Of a stretch of DNA of 13,580 bases, positions 7,065 through 13,580 are shown piece after piece. Source of the DNA: Willaertia magna (Eukaryota; Heterolobosea; Eutetramitea; Acrasida; Naegleriidae); the NCBI GenBank assembly GCA_902984215.1, contig CADWAF010000548.1:1-13580 (forward strand). The letters are read 5' to 3'. The position numbers and the translations under genes are program-made. Numbering within the stretch: the stretch's first letter is position 1; each line of letters begins with the position of its first letter. Under the pieces are notes generated by a model. It did no database searches. It had not been told where the DNA came from and saw only the letters and a program-made list of their open reading frames with translations.

Positions 7065-9083
7065 ATGATAGCATCAAATTTCATCACCAACAACACAAAT
7101 GGAGATACTGACAACAAGAACACGAATATAATAAAAAAGCATAATACTAACAATAATCCAATACATCATCAACATTCATCATCCAATACTACTCATCCAA
7201 CAACAAATGAAGATGATTTCTACTATAAAACAGAAAAATACTTTATGGTTTCACAAGGTTCTGCCGAAATCTTTTCCGATCACCCAGCTGCCGGTCTTAA
7301 TATTCCAGTATTAAGTACATCACAAGAATCTTTAAAAGAACTATGTGGTACAAACTGTAGACAAATACATACATTAGGAAATGATAAAATCTTATTAACC
7401 CATTCTTTCGGTAATTTACATTATTGTATCATTTACATGCGAGAGAAGATGAAAAAGTTACATTTTCATCATCATCACAACCATAACAATAATAATCAAC
7501 AATATTTACAACAAGAAGAAATAATAATGATTGAAGAAGAACCTAGAGAAACAACAGCTTCACTTTTTAGACAATTATGTTTAATTCATGATCTTACTTG
7601 TTTTAGTATTAGAATTCAAGTAAGTTCAAATTTTAATAGAGGAATAAATCAAAATGAAGCAAAAAGAGTTTTAAAACCAGTTGTTGAAACTTTAAAACGT
7701 TTATATAAAACACAACAATCTATTTTAGTACAAGGTATAGAATATGTTGATTTAAATTATCACAATAGACAAATTATAATTGATGCTTTAAAAGATGGTA
7801 TTGAACCTTATCCTTTCTTATTACATGCAGTTCTATTAGTTGGTACTAAATTAGCTGCTGTTTACTCTAGAAAGAAAACTTGGGTTTTATTACCGAGAGA
7901 TATTCTTTGTTTAATGATTTATTCACAAAGTACTTTTTTTTATAAAACTAAATCTACGACTGATGGCGGTAATAATAATAACAGTAATGTGAAAAAGAAG
8001 AAGAATCATGTGAATAGTAATACCAGTGGTGGTAGTGGTAATAATAATGTGAATTCTTATGGAGAAGGTGAGTATTCACCATCGTTGGGGATGATGGGTA
8101 GTAGTGATCAATTTATAGATCATCAAATGATGAATAAATGTTCTACAAGTTCATCAGATGATAATATTTCAGACACTGATACTACTAAAAAAGAAGAAGA
8201 AGAAAATATTGAATCTAAATTTGATTATTTATTCTTTCATGCAACTGAAAATCATGGAAATTTTAATCAAAAATTATTTAAGTGTGGTGTTTATTTTGAA
8301 TATGATAAAGAGCAAGATATGACTTTAATGTTAATTTGTGACCCAACTATTGTAAATATTGAACAATTAGTGAAAACTAATACAACTAATACAATTGGAA
8401 CTAGTCTTACTGTTGGTGGAGGTGGCACTGGCCTTAGCGTTGGAAATAGTTTAATGGAAAGTCACTCATTGGGTAATCACAATAATATTACAACAACTGG
8501 AACAAGTTTTGATGAGACAGAAGGAGATATTGAGGAAGAAGAAGAAGATAAAGAAACTGTTAGAGATCAATTACAAGAAGCTGCCATTCAAGTAAATGAA
8601 AAAATCTCTAGTTTTAAAAAGTTTTCTTACCTTAAAGTAAAAGCTGATTCTCACATGACAATGTTAAATTATTTACATTATTGTCCTGGTTTAATTCATT
8701 TCATATTAGTTGATAGAATTTACGATAGAGTTTACGCTCCAAGAATTGTCTCACTTCACACAAATAATATTTCAGCAAAAGCAGAAGAAGAACAGATTTC
8801 AATTTTAAAGAAAAAAGTTTGGGAAATGTGTTATGTATTACAACAGTATAGAGATGAAGGTTATACTGAAATTGGTGTTTGTGGTGATGGTGTACAATAT
8901 TGGTTTAAAGAATGGTTTGAAGATGAAAATCAATTGGAATTGAAAATGACAAGAAATAATTTAAATCATGCAAAAGCTCATTATGAATTGTATACAATGT
9001 ATTTACCTTTTGTTTCTACACAAGCAATTGGACATCATAACAAATTATTAATTAAATTATTATTGGATCGTCCTATTAATTAA
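7065..9083 (+). CDS. HPS1: HPS1 homologue, BLOC-3 subunit (Rab32/38 exchange factor)
   Basis: This single-exon frame gives 672 residues, close to the roughly 700 of animal HPS1. HPS1 pairs with HPS4 as BLOC-3, the exchange factor for Rab32/Rab38 on lysosome-related organelles; it belongs to the MON1/CCZ1/Fuzzy longin-domain group. Three longin-like regions are visible. The first begins at residues 57-70 (EKYFMVSQGSAEIF). The second contains residues 252-269 (LLHAVLLVGTKLAAVYSR), which align with the corresponding HPS1 strand-helix. The third has NYLHYCPGLIHFILVDR from 535 and FKEWFEDENQLELKM, ending with YELYTMYLP. These distinguish HPS1 from MON1 and Fuzzy. A disordered N-terminal 50 residues, a His/Asn run near 130-150 and Asn/Ser/Gly linkers at about 300-385 and 438-510 are inserts. 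The ATG follows ATAAAAA. The gene looks intact beside a dead retroelement, which must leave its promoter in or beyond that relic. Confidence 0.82.
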   Translation: MIASNFITNNTNGDTDNKNTNIIKKHNTNNNPIHHQHSSSNTTHPTTNEDDFYYKTEKYFMVSQGSAEIFSDHPAAGLNIPVLSTSQESLKELCGTNCRQIHTLGNDKILLTHSFGNLHYCIIYMREKMKKLHFHHHHNHNNNNQQYLQQEEIIMIEEEPRETTASLFRQLCLIHDLTCFSIRIQVSSNFNRGINQNEAKRVLKPVVETLKRLYKTQQSILVQGIEYVDLNYHNRQIIIDALKDGIEPYPFLLHAVLLVGTKLAAVYSRKKTWVLLPRDILCLMIYSQSTFFYKTKSTTDGGNNNNSNVKKKKNHVNSNTSGGSGNNNVNSYGEGEYSPSLGMMGSSDQFIDHQMMNKCSTSSSDDNISDTDTTKKEEEENIESKFDYLFFHATENHGNFNQKLFKCGVYFEYDKEQDMTLMLICDPTIVNIEQLVKTNTTNTIGTSLTVGGGGTGLSVGNSLMESHSLGNHNNITTTGTSFDETEGDIEEEEEDKETVRDQLQEAAIQVNEKISSFKKFSYLKVKADSHMTMLNYLHYCPGLIHFILVDRIYDRVYAPRIVSLHTNNISAKAEEEQISILKKKVWEMCYVLQQYRDEGYTEIGVCGDGVQYWFKEWFEDENQLELKMTRNNLNHAKAHYELYTMYLPFVSTQAIGHHNKLLIKLLLDRPIN

Positions 9084-9448
9084 AATTCATTTAAGCTTAT
9101 TGATTTTTCCGATTCTCAGTCATGGTTAACTTTTGTAAATAGCGATATATTCATTAACACTTTACAATAATTCAACGTAGTTGACAAACTGGGCCCGGAA
9201 TGTAATTATCGGAACCTGTACATGGTCGTACTTTTGCCATATAATTATAAAGCCAAGCATCTTAATATAGTTTTTCAATCAAAAAGAAACCAAAGGGAAT
9301 TTAGACATTATGAGACACATAATAGGTTTCCTATCGGAATAGTAAAGAGTATAAAACAATTAAACTCAACAATCATTAAACAACAAACAAAAAAACAAAG
9401 CAACAACAAGAAGCACTAATATTAGAAAGCAAGTTTAATTGACTCAAA
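9084..9448 (+). promoter_or_regulatory. Intergenic region upstream of the small heat-shock gene
   Basis: This holds the HPS1 3' end and the sHSP promoter/leader. A locally GC-rich patch (about 9175-9235, with GGGCCC at 9191-9196) stands out from the surrounding AT-rich DNA. I could not find a canonical alternating GAAnnTTC heat-shock element. The last 90 bp are A/C-rich, as expected of a leader. A 65-codon open frame (9222-9419) ends 29 bp before the sHSP start in another frame and has no recognisable product. Confidence 0.45.
9350..9356 (+). promoter_or_regulatory. Candidate TATA box of the sHSP gene
   Basis: TATAAAA lies 92 bp before the sHSP ATG, in an otherwise mixed-sequence stretch and followed by an A/C-rich leader. 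It is a plausible core promoter, but AT-rich DNA produces such motifs by chance. Confidence 0.35.
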
Positions 9449-9958
9449 ATGATTGACAAACTAGTAAAGAGCGCAAGTAAGGGATTAAATCCATACAGAA
9501 ATCGTTTCTTTGGTGGTTTCCCATCTGTATTCTTTAATGATCCCTTTTTAAAGAATGCATTTAAGGATTTTGATGAACATTTTGGCGGTCAAATGTCAAA
9601 ATATGATCAACCAGCTGTAGATGTCAAAGAAACAGAAAACACATTCGAATTAGTAGCTGATGTTCCAGGATTTAAAAAAGATGCAATTAAAGTTGATTTA
9701 GATGAAGATAATAGATTATTAACATTAAAGGGAGAATTAAAATCAGAAAAAGAAGAAAAAGATAAAGAAGGAAAATATCATCTTCAAGAAAGAAGTTATT
9801 CAAGTTTCCAAAGAAGTTTTACTCTTCCAGATAATGTTAAATTAGATGATCTTAAAGCACAATTAAAAGATGGTCAATTGAAGATTGTTTTGGAAAAAAT
9901 TAAACAAGAGAAACAAGAAAAACCAAAAAGTAAATCAATTGATATTACTGAACATTGA
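9449..9958 (+). CDS. Small heat-shock protein (Hsp20/alpha-crystallin family)
   Basis: A 169-residue single-exon frame, typical for the family. It is an ATP-independent holdase that binds unfolding proteins and forms oligomers, usually in the cytosol. Residues 1-50 are the variable N-terminal arm, rich in Phe and Gly. The alpha-crystallin domain spans about 53-153, with FELVADVPGFKKDAIKVDL at 66-84, ERSYSSFQRSFTLP at 114-127 and the signature AQLKDGQLKIVLEK at 137-150 (family form AxxxxGvLxIxxxK). The C-terminal extension is Lys-rich and carries an I-x-I anchor (IDI) shortly before the end. The arrangement resembles bacterial and plant class-type Hsp20. No targeting peptide is evident. The ATG at 9449 is the first in frame after the leader. 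Stress induction is expected from the family but not shown by a clear heat-shock element. Confidence 0.95.
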   Translation: MIDKLVKSASKGLNPYRNRFFGGFPSVFFNDPFLKNAFKDFDEHFGGQMSKYDQPAVDVKETENTFELVADVPGFKKDAIKVDLDEDNRLLTLKGELKSEKEEKDKEGKYHLQERSYSSFQRSFTLPDNVKLDDLKAQLKDGQLKIVLEKIKQEKQEKPKSKSIDITEH

Positions 9959-9963
9959 ATGTA

Positions 9964-9979
9964 AATAAATGTAAATAAA
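9964..9979 (+). terminator. Tandem AATAAA polyadenylation signals of the sHSP gene
   Basis: Two AATAAA hexamers at 9964-9969 and 9974-9979 lie within a near-perfect 10-bp tandem duplication (GTAAATAAAT / GTAAATAAAC) just after the TGA, followed by T-rich DNA. This suggests a very short 3' untranslated region. Confidence 0.45.
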
Positions 9980-10405
9980 CTTTATTGTAATTATTTTTTT
10001 AAATTACTAAAAGAAAATATTGAATATTGGAATTTATTTGATGATAAAATAAAATTAGATAAATCTATTTTAAATAGTTTATTAAAAGTAAATTTAAATA
10101 ATAATTATGATACATTCTTAGAAAATTTTTTACCTTTACTTTTAAAGCAAAAGATAATTACTGATTTTATTGATGCAAAAATGATAATTGAAGTTAATCC
10201 AACTTTAATTAATTCACTCCCAAAAGAATTACAATTAAATTATAATATTTTACAAGTGATATTTGATAAAGATATTTTAAATTGTGTAAATTATTTACCA
10301 ATTGAAATTTTAGACAGTTTTAAATTTTTAATGTTTGACTCAGTTGACTCCTCAAAAAGAAAAGTATTATTACAACAATTTAAAGAAAGATACAATAAAG
10401 ATTAA
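9965..10405 (+). pseudogene. 3' gene fragment with leucine/asparagine-rich helical repeats, start missing
   Basis: The frame is open from 9965 to TAA at 10403-10405 (146 codons), but the first ATG is at 10181, which would give only 74 residues. The upstream part (YWNLFDDKIKLDKSILNSLL and on) is coding-like, so the ORF is better seen as the tail of a longer protein whose beginning is lost, or as a 3' exon. The segment NPTLINSLPKELQLNYNILQ followed by VIFDKDILNCVNYLP vaguely recalls DUF4116-type helical repeats; I do not rely on this. It starts within the sHSP 3' region, with no room for an independent promoter. Confidence 0.45.
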
Positions 10406-10584
10406 ATTTACAATAATGTATTTATAAAAAAGTAATCCTTTGGTTTCTACTAAATACAAAATGTTTAATACTTATAATTAATTGCATTATACATGACCAA
10501 ACCAATTGACTGACATGAATTATTTCAACATTAAATTAAAAATTATCAACAACTGAATTTGAGAGTTGTTTCATAGTTAATTTG

Positions 10585-11526
10585 TCATAATAATTTTCCA
10601 AATATAGTCAATCCTCGTGCATATTCAAATTTATTTGAAAATTTAAACAACCCAAGTTGTAACCAACCATAAACAATAATATTTAATTCTTCTGTTTTAA
10701 ATTTATTCATAACCTCATCATTAAAAAGATAAATTTTCAATTCATTTAATACACTTTCAGAATATTCTTCACTGAATTTACCATTATCATAATTAAATTC
10801 CCCATCATAATTATAATTATGTGTAAATAATGGTTTTGAATTAATAAATACACTTTCACTGAAACTAGTACATCCATTATCAATTTGTTCATTAAAAGAA
10901 ATACAAATAGAAATTGGAAAACCACAATTTGTAAATACTGTATATTGAATTGTAAAGAAATGATCTTTTTTTTTGACTTTATGAACAAATATTCCCTTAA
11001 GACTATTACCAAAAAGTAGAACATGATGGTCCTCTTCTTCAATGTAACTAATAATTTCATTATCTAAATTAATATTTATCTTTTCAATTTTTAATAATTT
11101 TTTGACTTTTCTAATGGTAATTGAATTATTGTCAAGTTTATAATTGCAAATTAATTTTTGACTATTTTCTAAAAGATTATTTCTATAATTTTGATATTTT
11201 GAGTAAATTTTTAAAATATCATTTAAATTTTCAATTTCATGTTTTATTTTATCTTTTTTAAGTCTTTTAATTTTCTTCTTCTTTTTACGTTTTTCACTTT
11301 CTAATTCCTTTTCATTATTAATATTGTAAAGAGTAATACAGTTTTGTAATTGTTTCATTTCATTTTCATTTAATTGAAATAAGTTAATTAAATAAAGTTT
11401 TGAAAATTCTAGTGAATGAAATGCAGCGTTAAAGTTAGATGAAATTAAATGCGGTTTTATAATGGACCAATCTGCAATATCAGAAAAGAGTAAAATATTT
11501 GTGCAAAGCAACAAATCAAATGACAT
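10585..11526 (-). CDS. Unrecognised 313-residue protein, Lys-rich helix, possible F-box-like N-terminus
   Basis: A single-exon minus-strand frame with ATG at 11524-11526 after a poly-A leader and stop TGA at 10585-10587. Residues 1-55 are helical and hydrophobic (around LLFSDIADWSIIKPHLISSN), which could be a divergent F-box, but the LP motif that normally opens an F-box is missing. Residues about 70-125 are strongly basic and probably coiled coil. The C-terminal half is a beta-rich globular region with HHVLLFGNSLKGIFVHKV, FFTIQYTVFTNCGFPISICI and a Tyr/Asn-rich loop near residue 240. No signal peptide or membrane segment is evident. It lies 141 bp downstream of the RCC1-repeat gene on the same strand, but a shared transcript is not implied. 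Function unknown. Confidence 0.7.
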   Translation of the reverse strand: MSFDLLLCTNILLFSDIADWSIIKPHLISSNFNAAFHSLEFSKLYLINLFQLNENEMKQLQNCITLYNINNEKELESEKRKKKKKIKRLKKDKIKHEIENLNDILKIYSKYQNYRNNLLENSQKLICNYKLDNNSITIRKVKKLLKIEKININLDNEIISYIEEEDHHVLLFGNSLKGIFVHKVKKKDHFFTIQYTVFTNCGFPISICISFNEQIDNGCTSFSESVFINSKPLFTHNYNYDGEFNYDNGKFSEEYSESVLNELKIYLFNDEVMNKFKTEELNIIVYGWLQLGLFKFSNKFEYARGLTIFGKLL

Positions 11527-11536
11527 TTTTTTTTAA

Positions 11537-11627
11537 TTTTTCTTGTGAAATAAATGGATTGACGAGGTTAATTTACAATTTACAATCAAACACCTTAATA
11601 AAATGTTTTTCTTGTGAAATAAATGGA
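11537..11627. repeat. 22-bp direct repeat upstream of the 10585-11526 gene
   Basis: TTTTTCTTGTGAAATAAATG plus GA occurs exactly at 11537-11558 and again at 11606-11627, 69 bp apart. The first copy lies about 10 bp upstream of the minus-strand ATG, in its leader. This suggests a partial tandem duplication of the leader/promoter segment. Confidence 0.9.
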
Positions 11628-11667
11628 CATGACATTCTAGAAAAACTTAAATGAATAAAAATATATT

Positions 11668-12908
11668 TTATAATTGAATTGTAATATCTGTTAATTTAGA
11701 TTCTTTCAAACAACATTTAAATAATCTACTAAAATGTTTTGTAATTGATTCATTCTTTTGATAATAAAAATATGCAAATGATTTACCACAAATAATTTGA
11801 TTTATACTTGTCATATCTAATCTATAATCAGTTTTAATAAATTCAGATTTACTTAAATCAGTAAAAACATATCCATTACAATCTAAAATTATAGAAAAAC
11901 CATAACCACAACCAATTTTAAAAGGTAAATCAATATGTTGACGTAAAATTCTAAATTCTTTTGTATCATATCCTCCAACTATATATACAACACCAGTTTG
12001 TAAAGCATACAATGTGAAATATTCTCCACTTTTAATGTCTCTAATTAAATTTATTGAAAATGGTACTTCTAATTCTTGAATTGGAAAATAAGTGTCAACT
12101 GCTTTACCATTTACTTGTCCATTACTATTTTTAAAATTATTAATTAATTAATTAAATAATTTACTTACGTATTTGATCCACCACCAAATAATCGCCCATC
12201 AGCTGTCAACATGATACTATGATTTCCTCCAGCCGATAGAATTTGAAACGGTCCCCTTATATGAATATCATTAATTGTAGATAATTCTGAATGATCTCCT
12301 TTATAACCATAAGCAGTTGCATATCCAAAACCTTTTAATGAATATCCTTCTTTATTACAATAAGTTTCTAATAAACAGTGAATAGAGGCAGATGACGTTT
12401 CAATCTTTTCAATAATTAAATGCTTTTCAATCCTTAATTTTTCAAAAGTATCTAATAAAATATGATTTTTAGTGTTTGGTTGATTACCACTCCAATAAAT
12501 TTGATTATCTGTTGTTACAATAAATGATGTAAAATAATTGGCTGCTATAAATTTAATATTTTTATGAAATGGTATTTTTGTAAAAGTTGTAATACTTTCG
12601 GGAATGTTTGAAATACCTAATTCTCCTTGATCATTTCTTCCACAGCCATATAGTTCATTATTATCTTAATTGACCAATTAAAACATTACAAAAAAAATAA
12701 AATTTTAAAAAAATGATCCATTAATAAATTTTTTTAAATACTTACCCGTTAATATCATTACATAATATGCACCACAAGCAACTTGTTTAATAGATAAAGG
12801 ATTAATAGGAGATATATTTATTACTTTTGGTTGTGTTGCTCTTTCTTCAACTTGGGAAGTAAGTTGCGAATAATCATTTGCTCCTAAAACTTGAACATAA
12901 GCTGACAT
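11668..12908 (-). CDS. RCC1-repeat protein, three exons
   Basis: Exons 12746-12908, 12169-12664 and 11668-12124 join in frame to a 371-residue protein, about the size of one seven-bladed RCC1 propeller. Repeat signatures include VLGANDYSQL (exon 1), CGAYYVMILTGDNELYGCGR with NDQGELG across the first splice, SAGGNHSIMLTADGRLFGGG with SNTNGQVNG across the second splice, and FKIGCGYGFSIILDCNGYVF in exon 3. RCC1 is a Ran exchange factor, but most RCC1-repeat proteins, especially in amoebae, have other or unknown partners. The divergent blades here do not support calling it Ran GEF. The chosen start (MSAYVQ) follows a poly-A leader and begins directly in a blade. The frame also stays open to an ATG at 12977, which would add a 23-residue hydrophobic-then-basic segment. 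Confidence 0.85.
12125..12168 (-). other. Intron 2 of the RCC1-repeat gene (44 nt)
   Basis: GTAAGT donor, AAATAG acceptor, phase 2, and contains a run of ATTA repeats. Joining gives GGGSNTNGQVNG, again restoring an RCC1 motif across the junction. Confidence 0.85.
12665..12745 (-). other. Intron 1 of the RCC1-repeat gene (81 nt)
   Basis: GTAAGT donor, AT-rich interior, AATTAAG acceptor, phase 1. Joining restores GDNNELYGCGRNDQGELG, a canonical RCC1 blade edge, and bypasses a stop. Confidence 0.85.
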
Positions 12909-13120
12909 TTTTTTTTGACTTTTTGATTGACGTTTTTGAAATGCTATTAAAGCTATAATATAAACTAATATTAACAATAAAAAATTAATTGATAGCGAAT
13001 GATGTTTTTTTAAATGTTTTTATTACATTATGGCTTACACAAATATTAATAAATTAATAATTCACAAAAATATATTTTAAACAATTTATTAAAAGAATAA
13101 TTAAAAATGAAACTATTATT

Positions 13121-13539
13121 TTATTCTTTTACTTGTTCTTTTACATTATTCGGAAGGGAATCTAATCTACAATTAGCAAAGGTTTGACTCTATTAGAAAG
13201 TAATGTTTATGATTGATTATTAATGACTGGAATGAAACTTACCTTTCCTCCATATTTATGTTTGAAAACTAGTGTATAATCTCCTTTTACATTCAAATGT
13301 GAATTTGCTAATTCATAATTAGGATCATTACATATTTCATCTAGAGTTTCTCTAGTACCTGGTTCTTGTCCGCCTATGTAGTTATATAAGAAATAGTTAT
13401 TCATTGTTAATCATGAAAATTCAAGGCTTAATAATAATTAACCTAAGAATTACTTACCTGGTAAAGTTTCTTTAGCTTCTCTTCCTGTATAACCTTCTTC
13501 AACGTTTTTAACATCTAGATCTGTTTTCTTAATATCCAT
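13121..13539 (-). CDS. Small orphan protein, 93 residues, three exons
   Basis: Exons 13458-13539, 13243-13373 and 13121-13189 join to a 93-residue acidic/hydrophilic protein. It starts MDIKKTDLDVKNVEEGYTGR, continues with GGQEPGTRETLDEICNDPNY and ends DSLPNNVKEQVKE before TAA at 13121-13123. The ATG lies 41 bp from the window edge after an A-rich leader. Both donors are GTAAGT; the junction phases are 1 and 0. The last acceptor is inferred: AG at 13190-13191 gives SQTFANCRLD, while an alternative AG downstream leads to a quick stop. There is no signal peptide, membrane helix or recognised domain. A middle segment (NVKGDYTLVFKHKYGG) looks like a beta hairpin. Function unknown. Confidence 0.65.
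13190..13242 (-). other. Intron 2 of the 93-residue gene (53 nt)
   Basis: GTAAGT donor after KYGGK and a T-rich CTAATAG acceptor, phase 0. The intron contains a TAA in frame with the upstream exon. Confidence 0.65.
13374..13457 (-). other. Intron 1 of the 93-residue gene (84 nt)
   Basis: GTAAGT donor and TACATAG acceptor, phase 1. Removal fuses KETLPG to GQEPGTRE and takes out in-frame stops. Confidence 0.75.
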
Positions 13540-13580
13540 ATTGTTGCTTAATTGATTTTTTTAAAATTAAAATTTACAAC

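Noticed and set aside
7065..9083. Calling the 672-residue protein MON1 or Fuzzy
   Set aside because: The N-terminal longin start resembles MON1, but the LLHAVLLVGTKLAAVYSR and YCPGLIHFILVDR segments and the C-terminus follow HPS1.
9222..9419. 65-codon plus-strand open frame before the sHSP gene
   Set aside because: It sits in the promoter/leader, contains the TATA-like box, is in a different frame from the sHSP and shows no recognisable protein features.
9084..9448. Canonical heat-shock element before the sHSP
   Set aside because: Several GAA and TTC trinucleotides occur, but none at the alternating 5-bp spacing required.
10746..11060. 104-codon minus-strand open frame
   Set aside because: It lies wholly inside the 313-residue gene on the same strand in another frame and is of shadow type.
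1..13580. tRNA or rRNA genes
   Set aside because: No T-loop GTTCRANYC sequence with a matching acceptor stem and no conserved rRNA block was seen on either strand.

Overview
This is a nuclear fragment from a very AT-rich, intron-bearing microbial eukaryote. Four introns of 44-84 nt begin with GTAAGT and end in AG, start codons follow A-rich leaders, and Asn/His/Lys-rich low-complexity inserts interrupt conserved domains. Conserved genes read in the standard code, with both TAA and TGA stops. I cannot name the organism. An AT-rich amoeba (a heterolobosean such as Naegleria/Willaertia, or a dictyostelid) fits best, mainly on composition, tiny introns and the mix of RCC1-repeat and HPS1-type proteins; this is inference.

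Layout. Positions 1-153: C-terminal end of a protein finishing in an antistasin-type Cys-rich domain. Positions 220-2119: a spliced gene with an Asn/Tyr-rich N-terminus followed by a DUF3854/TOPRIM-like domain, a family known mainly from bacterial plasmid and phage replication genes; its reading frame is broken or spliced near 567-659. Positions 2120-3104: gene debris ending in the C-terminal part of a BCS1-like AAA+ ATPase. Positions 3105-4304: extremely AT-rich DNA with no gene seen. Positions 4305-7051 (minus strand): a decayed, 5'-truncated LINE-type retrotransposon with linker, reverse transcriptase, RNase H-like segment and C-terminal zinc knuckle. All ten in-frame stops I located in its linker/RT part are TAA or TAG, mostly where Gln is plausible.

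Positions 7065-9083: an intact HPS1 homologue (BLOC-3 subunit), starting only 13 bp from the retroelement relic. Positions 9449-9958: a small heat-shock protein with a candidate TATA box and AATAAA signals. Positions 9965-10405: an open 3' gene fragment with no start codon for its first half. Then three minus-strand genes: 10585-11526 (unrecognised, Lys-rich, perhaps F-box-like), 11668-12908 (three-exon RCC1-repeat protein) and 13121-13539 (three-exon, 93-residue orphan).

The right half (7065-13580) looks like ordinary dense housekeeping DNA. The left half (1-7050) is accessory: a gene of probable plasmid/virus ancestry, truncated genes and a dead retroelement. No operon-like relationship between the genes is evident. 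The most notable items are the DUF3854/TOPRIM-like gene in a eukaryotic context and the TAA/TAG-only decay of the retroelement.
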